Below are positions 8,487 to 17,481 of a DNA stretch of 64,000 nucleotides, in pieces (the first letter of the stretch is position 1; each line of letters begins with the position of its first letter). Under the pieces are notes generated by a model that did no database searches, had not been told where the DNA came from, and saw nothing but the letters and a program-made list of their open reading frames with translations. The stretch is from Candidatus Jettenia caeni (GTDB taxonomy: Bacteria; Planctomycetota; Brocadiia; Brocadiales; Brocadiaceae). The position numbers and the translations under genes were made by a program. The DNA lies in the NCBI GenBank assembly GCA_000296795.1, contig BAFH01000003.1:434401-498400 (forward strand), read 5' to 3'.

Positions 8487-10022
8487 TTATAGCTGGCGCA
8501 TAAATGCTACCAGGCCATTCTTTTCTTCCTGAGTAAGCTTTAAATTCAGAATAAGATTGAAGAATTCTACAGTATCCTCGAGTGTCAGAAGCCGGCCATC
8601 ATGCATATAAGGTGGCGAATCTTTAATTCCGCGAAGGGTGAAGGTTTTAATAGGGCCTTCAGCAGTAATCCATTGATCATGAATTATACGTGGATTATAA
8701 AAACGCTCAACCCTCAGGTTATGCATCTTATCATCAAGGTAAAATGGCGCAGGATGGCATTTTCCGCAGCGTCCCTTTCCAAAGAATACCGTTTGACCGA
8801 GAAGCTCTTCTTTTGATGCCTTTTCCGGATCAAGCATACCGAATTCGTCCAATTTTGGCGCTGGTGGAAAATCAAGTATATTCTGCATCTGTGCCATAAA
8901 GGATACCTGACTGGTGCGATCTGGAAGATTGGTTCCTTTTTTGGCCGCAGTCACCGTATCACCGTCAAAGTATGCTGTACGTTGCTCGAATTCTGTAAAA
9001 TCCTCAATAGACCTTAATGACCTTTTAGAACCGTGGATCTGTTGGTTAAACATCCCTCTCAGACTTGGGCTATCGAGTCTAAGACGAGCAGCATTAGGAC
9101 GGGTGTCGGGATTAAGATGAAAAGCGCCGTTCGTGTGACCATTAGCATGGCAGTCCAGGCACGAAACACCAAAACTCGCCTCCTCAACCAGTCTATCCTC
9201 GGTCTGATTGAATTGTTGTTGTGGGAATGGGGTGAGGAGTAATCTCAGGCCCTCCATTTGAACAGGTGTCAGGATGCCGGTCATAATCTCGTAGTAATTT
9301 TTGAGGGAAAGGAGCTTTCCTTGCGATACATCTCCTAAATATGGCCGTGTTGTTAAGAAAATAGGAGGTGGAAATTCTGGCAGAAAATGGTCTGGAATAT
9401 CAAAATCGACATCAAACCGTTCAAGAGATCGCTTTTCCAGCTTCAGTATTTCATCACTATGGAACTTCGGAAAAACCTGACCTCCAACTGCATGTTTCAC
9501 ATGGGGAAGAGGTAAGAAACCTTTTGGAAATAAATCATTGTTCCGAATTTCTTCGGGTGACATTTCGGATAGCTTTTCCCAGGTCATTTGCTCAGGTAGT
9601 TTAACCCTTACGCCTTCCTGAATAGGTTTACCACGGGACATTGTCACGCCCGTAGCCGGATGGTCGTTTAAGTCATAGCGATCATTCAGTAAACTCCTCT
9701 GATTTTCCATTACCTTAGGTTTTTCTTCCTTCATCCTGGACATAACTGTTGGAAAGTCCTCTTTGATAATAATAGGAAAATAAAAAGTCGGTCCCCTGTT
9801 TTCGGGTAATTTTGGGCCAGGTACTTTTTCCTCATGCGATTGAGCGCTTTTCAATGATCGGGAATGGCTTTCCTTCTTTATAGTCTTATTGTTTGCTGGC
9901 TCTCGCTTCGTATCTTTTTTGCGTACAGGTTCTTGTGCACAGGCAGTACTTAATAAAACACATCCTGCGGTAAGCAGTATGAGCAACTGTATTGTTCGAA
10001 ACCCCTGCGCTTTTTTTCTCAT
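8487..10022 (-). CDS. Exported di-heme cytochrome c peroxidase/MauG-like protein (1)
   Basis: 511 residues with an N-terminal export signal; a Cys at 21 or 28 could make it a lipoprotein, but the lipobox is weak. Two c-type heme sites are visible: CLDCH (288-292) and CGKCH (419-423). The C-terminal block SPPYMHDGRLLTLEDTVEFF (469-488) is typical of the bacterial di-heme peroxidase/MauG superfamily. Expected role is periplasmic peroxide reduction or an oxidation using two hemes. Residues 30-75 are a charged linker, and 76-280 are a long region not found in the short (about 330-residue) classical enzymes. It is paralogous to the next gene upstream, and a shared hairpin element follows its stop codon. 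Confidence 0.85.
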   Translation of the reverse strand: MRKKAQGFRTIQLLILLTAGCVLLSTACAQEPVRKKDTKREPANNKTIKKESHSRSLKSAQSHEEKVPGPKLPENRGPTFYFPIIIKEDFPTVMSRMKEEKPKVMENQRSLLNDRYDLNDHPATGVTMSRGKPIQEGVRVKLPEQMTWEKLSEMSPEEIRNNDLFPKGFLPLPHVKHAVGGQVFPKFHSDEILKLEKRSLERFDVDFDIPDHFLPEFPPPIFLTTRPYLGDVSQGKLLSLKNYYEIMTGILTPVQMEGLRLLLTPFPQQQFNQTEDRLVEEASFGVSCLDCHANGHTNGAFHLNPDTRPNAARLRLDSPSLRGMFNQQIHGSKRSLRSIEDFTEFEQRTAYFDGDTVTAAKKGTNLPDRTSQVSFMAQMQNILDFPPAPKLDEFGMLDPEKASKEELLGQTVFFGKGRCGKCHPAPFYLDDKMHNLRVERFYNPRIIHDQWITAEGPIKTFTLRGIKDSPPYMHDGRLLTLEDTVEFFNLILNLKLTQEEKNGLVAFMRQL

Positions 10023-10083
10023 ATATTTCTCCTTATATCTTATCTATTTGATATCACCTGAACGGAAAACCGGGAGAACATCA

Positions 10084-10157
10084 GGTGGAGGCCGGAAAGG
10101 AGGGGAATCAATTTTTGGATGCCGTATATTGGCGATTGATTATTTCAGACCTCCACC
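10084..10157. repeat. 3' hairpin element, copy 2 (after peroxidase gene 2)
   Basis: A 74-base copy, almost identical to copy 3 and sharing with copy 1 both ends and the GGAAAGGAGGGGAATCAATT block. It lies 13 bases past the stop codon of the minus-strand gene at 10171 and upstream of the next peroxidase gene. Confidence 0.88.
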
Positions 10158-10170
10158 ACTCTAGTATTTT

Positions 10171-11913
10171 TTATAGCCGTAGCATGAATGCTACAAGATC
10201 CTTCTTCTCTTCCTGGGTAAGTTTGAGCTCAAAAATCAGATTGAAAAACTCTACTGCATCATCCAGGGTTAATAATCTTCCATCATGGAAATATGGTGGA
10301 GAGTCCTTTATACCGCGTAAGGGAAATGTCTTGACAGGACCATCGGGGGCAGCCATTACACCATTGGTCAAACATGGCTCGTAAAATCGTTCGAGTTTCA
10401 GATCGTGCCTTTTGTTATCTGTGTAGGCAGGTGCTGGGTGGCAAACGCCACATTTAGCTTTCCCGAAGAATAATGCCTGGCCACGCGTCTCTGATTCTTT
10501 TGGATTCTGTTTAGGATCCAGCATGCCATACGCATCAAGCATAGGAGCAGGAGGAAAATCCAACATCCTCTGAAATTCAGCCATAGCTTCTACCTGGAGC
10601 CGGTCAGGCTGAAAAACTCCCTTCTTTGCTGCCGTTACATGATCGCCATCGAAATAGGCAGTCCGTTGCTCAAACTCGCTGAAATCCTCTATTGTTTGAA
10701 TAGACCGCTGCAAACCAAAGAACTGTTGTGCATATACACCTCGCATGGTTGGAGTATCGAGACGTTTACGAAATGGTTGAGGACGCAGATCCTGGAGAAG
10801 CTCTGTACTTCCATTGGTATGTCCGTTTACATGACAATCCAGGCAGGCAACTCCAAGCGTTGCATGTTCAGTACGGCGATCATCCGTTTGGTTGAATTCC
10901 TGCTGGGGAAAAGGAGTTACTAATAACCTCAAACCTTCAAGTTGCTTAGGATTCAATATACCCTTGAATATATCAGAAAAATTTTTAATATTTACCAATT
11001 TGCCCTGGGTAACATCACCGAGATCTGGCCGGGTAGTAAGAAATAACGGTGGTGGGAATTCAGGTAAAAAATGATCCGGCAGGTCAAAATCCACATCAAA
11101 CCGATTCAAGTCTCTATCCTCCAATCTCTTGATCTCATCAATCTCGGATTTAATAAAGACCATGCCTCCAATTGCATGGTTAGGATGAGGTAAGGGCAGA
11201 AACCCTTGAGGGAAGAGTCCTTTTCTTTCGATATCTTCAGAACTCATCATTCCTAATTTATCCCATGTCATACCTCCTGCTGCCAGTTTTACCCGTACGC
11301 CCTCCTGTACCGGTTTACCCCGGGACATTTTTATACCCTGAGCCGGTTTGTTACTGAGGTCATAGCGTTCTTCAAGTAAGGCATTATGCAGTTTTGCCGC
11401 TTCGGGTTTTGCAGCTTTCATCTTTTCCATCATCATGTCAAAAGGTTCTTTTATGGCAATAGGGAGAAAACTGGTACCCATCCTTTTCTCTATTTCCATC
11501 CTCTGCACAGGTGTTATCCTGGACTTTCCTTCATTACCTTCTTTTAGCCCGGTCATCAACTGCTTTTCTGCTTCGGATATCTCTCTTTTGCCAAACATAA
11601 TCTCTTTTTTAGACACCTGTTTCCCGTCCATCATCATCTTCTCAGATTCTACATCCTGGCCTTCCATTATCTTCTTCCCAGGCTCCTCTTTTTGGCCTGG
11701 GGCTGTTTCCTTTCCCATTATCCCTTCTTTAATATCTTTCATTTCCTTTTTAAAAGTCTCTACCACATCGGAAGTCATCTCTATATCAAAAATCATTCCC
11801 TGTCCCGGCTCTTTATCCTTTTCAGATTCATAAGCAAAGGTAGCTCCTGTGAGAACGCATCCTATAGTGAGCGCTCCTAATAAATTTCCTGTTACAAATT
11901 TCATTTTTTTCAT
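10171..11913 (-). CDS. Exported di-heme cytochrome c peroxidase/MauG-like protein (2), Met-rich N-terminal extension
   Basis: 580 residues with a cleavable signal peptide (core GNLLGALTIGCVLTGATFA, 9-27). Heme-binding motifs are CLDCH (357-361) and CGVCH (488-492), and the family block SPPYFHDGRLLTLDDAVEFF lies at 538-557. From about residue 150 it aligns along its length with the neighbouring paralogue (RGKPVQEGVRVKL, FDVDFDLPDHFLPEFPPP and FPQQEFNQT all match closely). Residues 30-150 are an extra Met-, Lys- and Glu-rich segment, including a run of three Met at 93-95, which may be metal-binding or disordered. Probably a periplasmic peroxidase. Gene order peroxidase 2-peroxidase 1 on the same strand points to tandem duplication. 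Confidence 0.87.
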   Translation of the reverse strand: MKKMKFVTGNLLGALTIGCVLTGATFAYESEKDKEPGQGMIFDIEMTSDVVETFKKEMKDIKEGIMGKETAPGQKEEPGKKIMEGQDVESEKMMMDGKQVSKKEIMFGKREISEAEKQLMTGLKEGNEGKSRITPVQRMEIEKRMGTSFLPIAIKEPFDMMMEKMKAAKPEAAKLHNALLEERYDLSNKPAQGIKMSRGKPVQEGVRVKLAAGGMTWDKLGMMSSEDIERKGLFPQGFLPLPHPNHAIGGMVFIKSEIDEIKRLEDRDLNRFDVDFDLPDHFLPEFPPPLFLTTRPDLGDVTQGKLVNIKNFSDIFKGILNPKQLEGLRLLVTPFPQQEFNQTDDRRTEHATLGVACLDCHVNGHTNGSTELLQDLRPQPFRKRLDTPTMRGVYAQQFFGLQRSIQTIEDFSEFEQRTAYFDGDHVTAAKKGVFQPDRLQVEAMAEFQRMLDFPPAPMLDAYGMLDPKQNPKESETRGQALFFGKAKCGVCHPAPAYTDNKRHDLKLERFYEPCLTNGVMAAPDGPVKTFPLRGIKDSPPYFHDGRLLTLDDAVEFFNLIFELKLTQEEKKDLVAFMLRL

Positions 11914-12147
11914 ATCCTTCTCCTTGCTTAAGACTATTTTTACCCTGAATTATATACCTGCAAACTTCTCAACAAAGACAATACCCGACTCATGAATTTT
12001 CTGTCGGGTATTATTTAGTAAATTTATTTCTATCTGCTTCTCTATTTCTTAGCATAAATTTCAAAATTACTAGCCGAAGGATTTTTTAGCATTCTCAATT
12101 TCATTCTTACTTACGAAACGTATGAATGGAACTATCATGGAAAATCG

Positions 12148-12221
12148 GGTGGAGGCCGGAAAGGAGGGGAATCAATTTTTGGATGCCGTATATTGGCAAT
12201 TGATTGTTTCAGGCCTCCACC
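12148..12221. repeat. 3' hairpin element, copy 3 (after superoxide dismutase gene)
   Basis: A 74-base copy differing from copy 2 at only a few positions. The outer arms here are GGTGGAGGCC and GGCCTCCACC, a perfect 10-bp stem. It ends 29 bases beyond the stop of the minus-strand superoxide dismutase gene. The 3' ends of all three redox genes in this cluster therefore carry the element. Confidence 0.88.
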
Positions 12222-12249
12222 ACCATTCTTTTATGATTTCTTATTACTC

Positions 12250-12978
12250 CTATTTTATCATACTTGCCTCTGCGGGGATGGGACGGTTAGCTAATCTCGA
12301 TTCCGCAGCAGACCAATTAATATTCTTAAAGAAAGCCTCAATATAATCAGTCTTCTTTATACCGTAATCAGGCATAAAGGCATGCTCAAACACATCCATT
12401 ATTAAAATAAGGTTACCGCCTGCAAGATGGTTGGTATTATGTTCATCTATCCAAAAATTAACAAGTTTTCCATTTGTAGTATCCTGATATAAAGCGGCCC
12501 AACCTATACCCCTCATTCCTCCTACTGCCCTGAAATCTTTTTCCCATGCACTATAGCTTCCAAAATCATCGTTTAGCCTTTTATTAAGGGTTTTTCCTAT
12601 ATCAGTACGGTTTTTCGTCAGATTTTCAAAATAATATTCATGAAGCCTCATCCCATTGTATTCCCATCCAAGTCTTCTCTTTAGCCCGGCAAACTCCGGA
12701 CTGCTTATGTTTCCATCTTCTAATATCTGTGATAGAGCGTTTACGAGCTTATTCGTATTTTTCACATACCCCTGGTAAAGAGTAAAATGGGTTTTTAAAG
12801 CATTTTCACTAAATCCATCTATTCCTATCAAACTTGAGTAGTCCTTTGCGTTATAATTCTCTGGCATGCTCTTTGTTTCCTTCTCCAATGTTTTTGCATT
12901 GAGATATGAAGTATTGCCAAGGAATAAAGCCGCTCCACCTACACCTGATGCTGTGAGAAATTCGCGTCTATTAAACAT
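12250..12978 (-). CDS. Exported Fe/Mn superoxide dismutase
   Basis: 242 residues. The N terminus has a Tat-like signal (NRREFLTASGVGG, then a hydrophobic stretch), pointing to export in folded form with its metal. The metal ligands are all present: His64, His113 (RLHEYYFENL), Asp195 and His199 (MDVFEHAF). It dismutates superoxide to oxygen and hydrogen peroxide; the product could be removed by the adjacent di-heme peroxidases. Metal specificity cannot be fixed from sequence, although the family segment GWAALYQD is conserved. It lies at the promoter-proximal end of a same-strand cluster, but gaps of over 200 bases suggest separate transcripts. A 74-base hairpin element follows the stop. Confidence 0.93.
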   Translation of the reverse strand: MFNRREFLTASGVGGAALFLGNTSYLNAKTLEKETKSMPENYNAKDYSSLIGIDGFSENALKTHFTLYQGYVKNTNKLVNALSQILEDGNISSPEFAGLKRRLGWEYNGMRLHEYYFENLTKNRTDIGKTLNKRLNDDFGSYSAWEKDFRAVGGMRGIGWAALYQDTTNGKLVNFWIDEHNTNHLAGGNLILIMDVFEHAFMPDYGIKKTDYIEAFFKNINWSAAESRLANRPIPAEASMIK

Positions 12979-13434
12979 TTGAGCCTCCTTCTATTCCTAA
13001 AATATCATAGAAGACAGATAATTTATTTATATGGGCATGAAAAACAAAGATATGCTTTACAGACATCTGTGTTGTAAACCATATTTATTAATAATAATAA
13101 AAATGAGGGATCATGCCTCAATCATGTGGTAACTGTTATGGCAATACGCTTGCCATAACAGTTCCTTAGGAAGAGATTTATCATAAAAATATACTTAAGT
13201 CATAAATCTTTACTAATAATTAGTTTATGATTATAATTTAAATATTCAAAATTATTTATTCATTTTTATCAATACATTATCTTAGCTTTATGTATGTACA
13301 TACATACTCATTTGTAAGCAGTAGTTTTAAATAGTTATAAGGTAAATATCTAGGTTTTATTGTATCTGTTTGAAAAAACATACGGAAGTTATGGAATTGC
13401 ATGCATTTTTTTTCTGAATTCAATAGGAAAATTG
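12979..13434. promoter_or_regulatory. Upstream region of sod with two palindromes
   Basis: This 455-base AT-rich gap holds a perfect 13-bp inverted repeat (AACTGTTATGGCA at 13131-13143 with its complement at 13151-13163) and a perfect 18-bp palindrome, TATGTATGTACATACATA, at 13289-13306. They sit about 155 and 310 bases upstream of the sod start. The first could be a terminator or operator; the second looks like a dimeric repressor site. No coding remnant is seen. Confidence 0.4.
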
Positions 13435-14585
13435 GGCTTTGTTGCACAAAGCCGGATAAATATCTGATATACTAAGAGAATAAGGGAAAGAGTACCATAA
13501 ATTATTTTGTAGGATAAGTATATCAGTATGAAGCAACAGAAACGGGACGTAAAGAAACTAGCAGGAACAGATAAAAGGCCGCTCCAAGAACAGAAAAAGA
13601 AGAAATCAAAGAAGGACTACCGGGTAAGAAACTGGTCAGAGTATACAGAGGCATTAAGACAAAGAGGGTCTCTTGATGTATGGATAGATGAGGGGGTACA
13701 AGAGAAATGGAATGCAGAGCCAACGGGCCAAAGAGGGTCTCCCCCTACGTATAGTGATCTGGCCATAACATCAACGCTTCAGTTGGGTATCGTATTTCAT
13801 CAAAGACTTCGTCAAACAGAAGGATTAGTCAAATCACTGTTTCGGCTCATGAATATCCCTCTGAAGGTTCCTGATTATTCAACCCTGTCTCGAAGAGGTG
13901 AAACAGTGGGAATTTCTTTAGCGAAAGAGAAGAAAGAGAATCTGGTATTAGTCCTTGATAGCAGTGGGTTAAAGGTCTATGGGGAAGGGGAATGGAAGGT
14001 AAGACAGCATGGATATACCAAGAGAAGAACATGGAGAAAGATTCATTTGTCCATTACTCCTGATGGAGAGATAAGAGCACAAGAGCTTACCGAGAATAGT
14101 ACTGGTGATTCAGAGGTAGTAGATAAGCTTCTAAGCCAGGAAGAGTCAAGGATTGATACCTTTGCCGGTGATGGCTCCTATGATAAGAGGAAGGTCTATG
14201 AGAGTTGTAAGAGAAGAGGGATTCTCAGAATACTTATTCCTCCGAGGAAGGATGCAAAGATATGGCAGCATGGCAACTGCAGTACAGAGCCACATGTCCG
14301 AGATGAGACGATAAGGCATATCAGAAGAACTTCCCTAAGACAGTGGAAAGAGCGTGTTGGTTACCACGTCCGCTCTCTGGTTGAGAATGCGATATTTCGA
14401 TTCAAAACCATCTTTGGCGATAGGCTTTATGCCAGAAATCTTGCTCAACAAAGAACAGAAGTAGGTATCAAGGCATCTGTTTTAAACCGTATGATGAAAT
14501 TAGGAATGCCGGAAAGTTATGCGATCTCATAAATTGCATACTACAGGGAAAAACTGCTTTTTTATCGGATTTGTGCAACAAAGCC
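13435..14585 (+). mobile_element. IS5 family, IS903-type insertion sequence, copy A
   Basis: A 1151-bp element with terminal inverted repeats GGCTTTGTTGCACAAA at both ends, closely resembling the GGCTTTGTTG ends of IS903. It is flanked by 9-bp direct repeats GGAAAATTG (13426-13434 and 14586-14594), the target duplication length expected for IS903-type elements. The intact duplication shows a simple insertion with no rearrangement at its ends afterwards. An almost identical copy lies in the opposite orientation at 24218-25368. Confidence 0.95.
13528..14532 (+). CDS. IS5/IS903-type DDE transposase, copy A
   Basis: A 334-residue transposase inside IS copy A, starting after a short basic N terminus. 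The DDE triad can be placed at the Asp of VLDSSGLKVYG, the Asp of FAGDGSYDKRKVYE, and the Glu of SLVENAIFRFK followed by the Arg/Lys spacing of the IS5 group. Length is normal and there is no frameshift, so it is probably active. It differs from the second copy by at least two bases in the coding region, one silent near 13690 and one changing Arg to Cys near codon 321. Confidence 0.95.
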   Translation: MKQQKRDVKKLAGTDKRPLQEQKKKKSKKDYRVRNWSEYTEALRQRGSLDVWIDEGVQEKWNAEPTGQRGSPPTYSDLAITSTLQLGIVFHQRLRQTEGLVKSLFRLMNIPLKVPDYSTLSRRGETVGISLAKEKKENLVLVLDSSGLKVYGEGEWKVRQHGYTKRRTWRKIHLSITPDGEIRAQELTENSTGDSEVVDKLLSQEESRIDTFAGDGSYDKRKVYESCKRRGILRILIPPRKDAKIWQHGNCSTEPHVRDETIRHIRRTSLRQWKERVGYHVRSLVENAIFRFKTIFGDRLYARNLAQQRTEVGIKASVLNRMMKLGMPESYAIS

Positions 14586-14721
14586 GGAAAATTGTAAAAC
14601 AGTTTTTCAGGAAATTATTAAGAAGAAGATAAACTACAGGAAGAGAAAAAGTGATCTGTTTCGTGGCAGAGGAATTTTCACGGTGCTCGGTTTTATTTTT
14701 GGAGTACTATTGGGAATGCTC

Positions 14722-16212
14722 CTATGGATTTTGACTGATCCGGAGTCCTTTTGGTACAAAATAGCGTTCTGCTAAGTCGAAGAAGCCCTGGACTAAAAGT
14801 GCTAATAGTGCAGCCGGTATGGCGCCCTGTAAAATAAGACCCATATCATCCAGTCGGATACCGGTAAGAATGGGTTGGCCGTAACCGCCGGCGCCGATAA
14901 GTGCGCCAAGGGTTGCAGTTCCTACATTAATCACGGCAGAGGTTTTTATTCCTGCGAGAATTGAACGGGAAGCAAGAGGGAGTTCCACAAGCCAAAGGCG
15001 TGGCAGGGCCGGTAAACCTAATGCTTGAGCCGTTTCACGGATCTCGGGCCGGATGTTGCCCAATCCCGTATAGGTGTTGCGCACAATAGGAAGCAAACTA
15101 TACAGAAATAAGGCAAGAATGGCTGGCTGGCTCCCTACTCCGAGGAAAGGTATCATGAAAACGAGGAGCGCCAACGATGGGATTGTCTGTATAATTCCAA
15201 CGATACTGAGAACGATTTGGCCTATTTTCTTTCGTTTGAAAGAGAGAATTCCGAGTGGTATTGATAGAATTATTGCGCCTGTTAATGAAATAGCTACCAG
15301 AAAGAGATGTTCCCGGGTTCTTAAAAGAAGCCGGTCGGTGATTGTTTCGATATGGATTTTTGGATGAATACCAAATTCTTTCGCCAGAAACTGAGATGCG
15401 ATTTGATTTTCAGGGATTTTTTTGATCTTTGCCTGAGCATTCATCTTTATCATTTCTGATTCAGAGATACGCCCCTCTAGTTGTAACATTGCCCTCAATG
15501 CATTAGGCCAGCGATTTGCAAATTCTGTGCGATAAAGTAAAACGGCATGATAGTCAGGGAAATAATGTAAATCATCCTTCAGAATGACAAGGCTATAATA
15601 GTCAATATCGGCATCAGTCGAATATATATCTGTTACCTGGATGGTGTCACTCTCAATACCGCGGTATGCGAGATCATGATCGAGTTCCAATACTTCGAGC
15701 TGTGGAAGGTTATAATATTTCCTGAGGCCACTCCAGCCATCCTTGCGGTTCATAAACTCATGGGTAAAACCAAATTTTAAATCCGGGAAATTACGTAAAT
15801 CAGAAATCCTGGCAATTCCCAGTCTTTTAGCTGTTTCAGCTTTCATCCCAATTGCATACGTATTGCTGAATCCCAGTGTTTTGCTCATCCGAATCCCTCG
15901 CTGAGAAAGCGCTTCCTCTATTTCTCCTGCTAATCCCCTCTCAGCCAGGATCTCGTTTATTATCGTGCCGGTATACTCCGGATATATATCAATATTTCCA
16001 TTCAGCAAAGCGCTCCATAGTACTCGGGTGCTGCCAAGTTGTTTACGATGGATAGCGGGAATTTCTCCGTGATTTATCAGAAGGGTAGTAATTTCACCGA
16101 GAATCACGTTCTCAGTAAATTTTTTTGATCCGATTTTTACTGAAGGAAGGGTTTGTTCAGCAAGGGCCGTTTCTATCATTCCTATACCTGCCAACACGGA
16201 GAGAAGTATCAA
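14722..16212 (-). CDS. OpuB/OpuC-type ABC importer, fused substrate-binding protein and permease
   Basis: 496 residues joining a periplasmic substrate-binding domain (about 20-290, starting VKIGSKKFTENVILGE) to a MetI-like permease (about 303-480, with the segment ALGLPALPRLWLVELPLA contacting the ATPase). Such fusions import glycine betaine, choline, carnitine or related quaternary amines for osmoprotection. The first residues form a signal peptide. The called start is a TTG; an in-frame CTG at 16219-16221 would give MKKLILLSVLAG, a better signal peptide, and would overlap the TGA of the upstream ATPase gene. The pair forms a translationally coupled operon with the ATPase at 16218-16988. Confidence 0.92.
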   Translation of the reverse strand: MILLSVLAGIGMIETALAEQTLPSVKIGSKKFTENVILGEITTLLINHGEIPAIHRKQLGSTRVLWSALLNGNIDIYPEYTGTIINEILAERGLAGEIEEALSQRGIRMSKTLGFSNTYAIGMKAETAKRLGIARISDLRNFPDLKFGFTHEFMNRKDGWSGLRKYYNLPQLEVLELDHDLAYRGIESDTIQVTDIYSTDADIDYYSLVILKDDLHYFPDYHAVLLYRTEFANRWPNALRAMLQLEGRISESEMIKMNAQAKIKKIPENQIASQFLAKEFGIHPKIHIETITDRLLLRTREHLFLVAISLTGAIILSIPLGILSFKRKKIGQIVLSIVGIIQTIPSLALLVFMIPFLGVGSQPAILALFLYSLLPIVRNTYTGLGNIRPEIRETAQALGLPALPRLWLVELPLASRSILAGIKTSAVINVGTATLGALIGAGGYGQPILTGIRLDDMGLILQGAIPAALLALLVQGFFDLAERYFVPKGLRISQNP

Positions 16213-16217
16213 TTTTT

Positions 16218-16988
16218 TCAGACATCACCGCCTTTCTGTATCTCCAATGGACTGCGATGTGTTTTGATAAATCGGGTTACGAAGGGATCGGCAGGTGCTT
16301 CAATGAATTCGTGAATCGTGCCCTGCTGAATGATACGCCCGGCTTGCATCAATACCATTTGATTACCAAAGAATTTTGCCTCTTCAATGTTATGGGTAAC
16401 TAACACTACACTTTTCCTTAATTTGTGGAAAATTTCTTTTAGATCATTTTGTAAATCATAACGGGTAATTGGATCAAGCGCCCCCAGTGGTTCATCTAAC
16501 AGGAGGACGTTAGGATTTAACATTAACGCCCGCATAAGCGCTACCCGCTGCTGTTGTCCGCCTGAAAGTTGCGCAGGGAAACGTTGTAGTCCGTCCTTTG
16601 GGAATTGAGTCAATTCTGCCAGGGCAAGCAAATGCTTCTCTATGAGTGTTTTTTCCCATCCCAGATAATTTGCCATCAGGATTACATTTTTACGTGCCGT
16701 TAGATGAGGAAAGAGTCCGCCAGTTTGCGTAACATAACCCATGCGCCGGCGCAACAGGAGTGCATTCATTGGTGTAATTTCTGTTCCTTCAAAATAGACC
16801 TTGCCGGTATCCGGCCTTGCCAGTCCAATCATAAGCCGCAAAAGAGTAGATTTTCCACAACCGCTTGGTCCAATAACTACGGTAGTTTGTTCTGACGGAA
16901 CCGATAAATCGATGCAAGATAAGGCTTGTGTGGAGTCGTAAATTTTTGAGATACCTTTAACCTCAAAAACGGAATTTAAGGTTTGCAC
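16218..16988 (-). CDS. OpuBA/ProV-type ABC transporter ATPase
   Basis: 256-residue cytoplasmic ATP-binding subunit that drives the adjacent osmolyte permease. Walker A GPSGCGKST, Q-loop VTQTGGLFP, signature LSGGQQQRVAL, Walker B VLLLDEPLGALD and the switch histidine in VLVTHN are all present. It has no C-terminal CBS domains, unlike many ProV/OpuAA proteins, so osmotic gating through CBS is not expected. It is first in the two-gene operon and its stop codon abuts or overlaps the next start. Confidence 0.94.
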   Translation of the reverse strand: MQTLNSVFEVKGISKIYDSTQALSCIDLSVPSEQTTVVIGPSGCGKSTLLRLMIGLARPDTGKVYFEGTEITPMNALLLRRRMGYVTQTGGLFPHLTARKNVILMANYLGWEKTLIEKHLLALAELTQFPKDGLQRFPAQLSGGQQQRVALMRALMLNPNVLLLDEPLGALDPITRYDLQNDLKEIFHKLRKSVVLVTHNIEEAKFFGNQMVLMQAGRIIQQGTIHEFIEAPADPFVTRFIKTHRSPLEIQKGGDV

Positions 16989-17481
16989 ATGATATACTCC
17001 TTGTCAATGGTTATCGGCCTGATGGTACAGGAATTTGCTTTTTGAGATTCAGAAAGAGTACTTATAGTATTCCAAATATGAAACCAAACATATCCTCAAC
17101 AGAGGAAAGACTGTCCCGATAGTCATCTATGAAAAAGCATGTCAAGAAAAAATAATGTTCCTGTTGACAAAAAAACAAAGGAACTGTTTTCTTGCCATGC
17201 GTCCTTCCCGCTTAATTGGGGCTAATCAAGCTATTAAAGTATCGAGTGCATGAATGACAAACGGGTTATTATCGTTCTCTTTCTCTTACCTTCTCTGAAA
17301 TACCTTTGGCAATCGGTTTTCAGTCATCTATCGGTGCTCTTTGCTGAGCATGGTAATTTTAGATTTAAACAAGGGCGGATCAACCATTGCGTTGGACCTC
17401 TTTGGGTCAATGACATCTGGATCTCATCCCTCTGTCAAGAAAACAGGTGCGAACCAGCCTTTCATGCCTTCTTACCCTGTT
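16989..17481. other. Intergenic region with probable IS110 downstream sequence
   Basis: This gap of about 490 bases lies between the ATPase start (transcribed away to the left) and the 3' end of the broken IS110 transposase. The part from about 17170 to 17480 is plausibly the non-coding end of that element, but I could not define its boundary or inverted repeats. The promoter of the transporter operon should be in 16990-17150. No other gene is recognised. Confidence 0.35.

Noticed and set aside
14587-14775. Open frame after IS copy A ending in a hydrophobic segment (FTVLGFIFGVLLGMLLWIL)
   Set aside because: No start codon, an in-frame TAG just upstream in the pre-insertion sequence, and overlap with the end of the opposite-strand importer gene. 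Probably chance.
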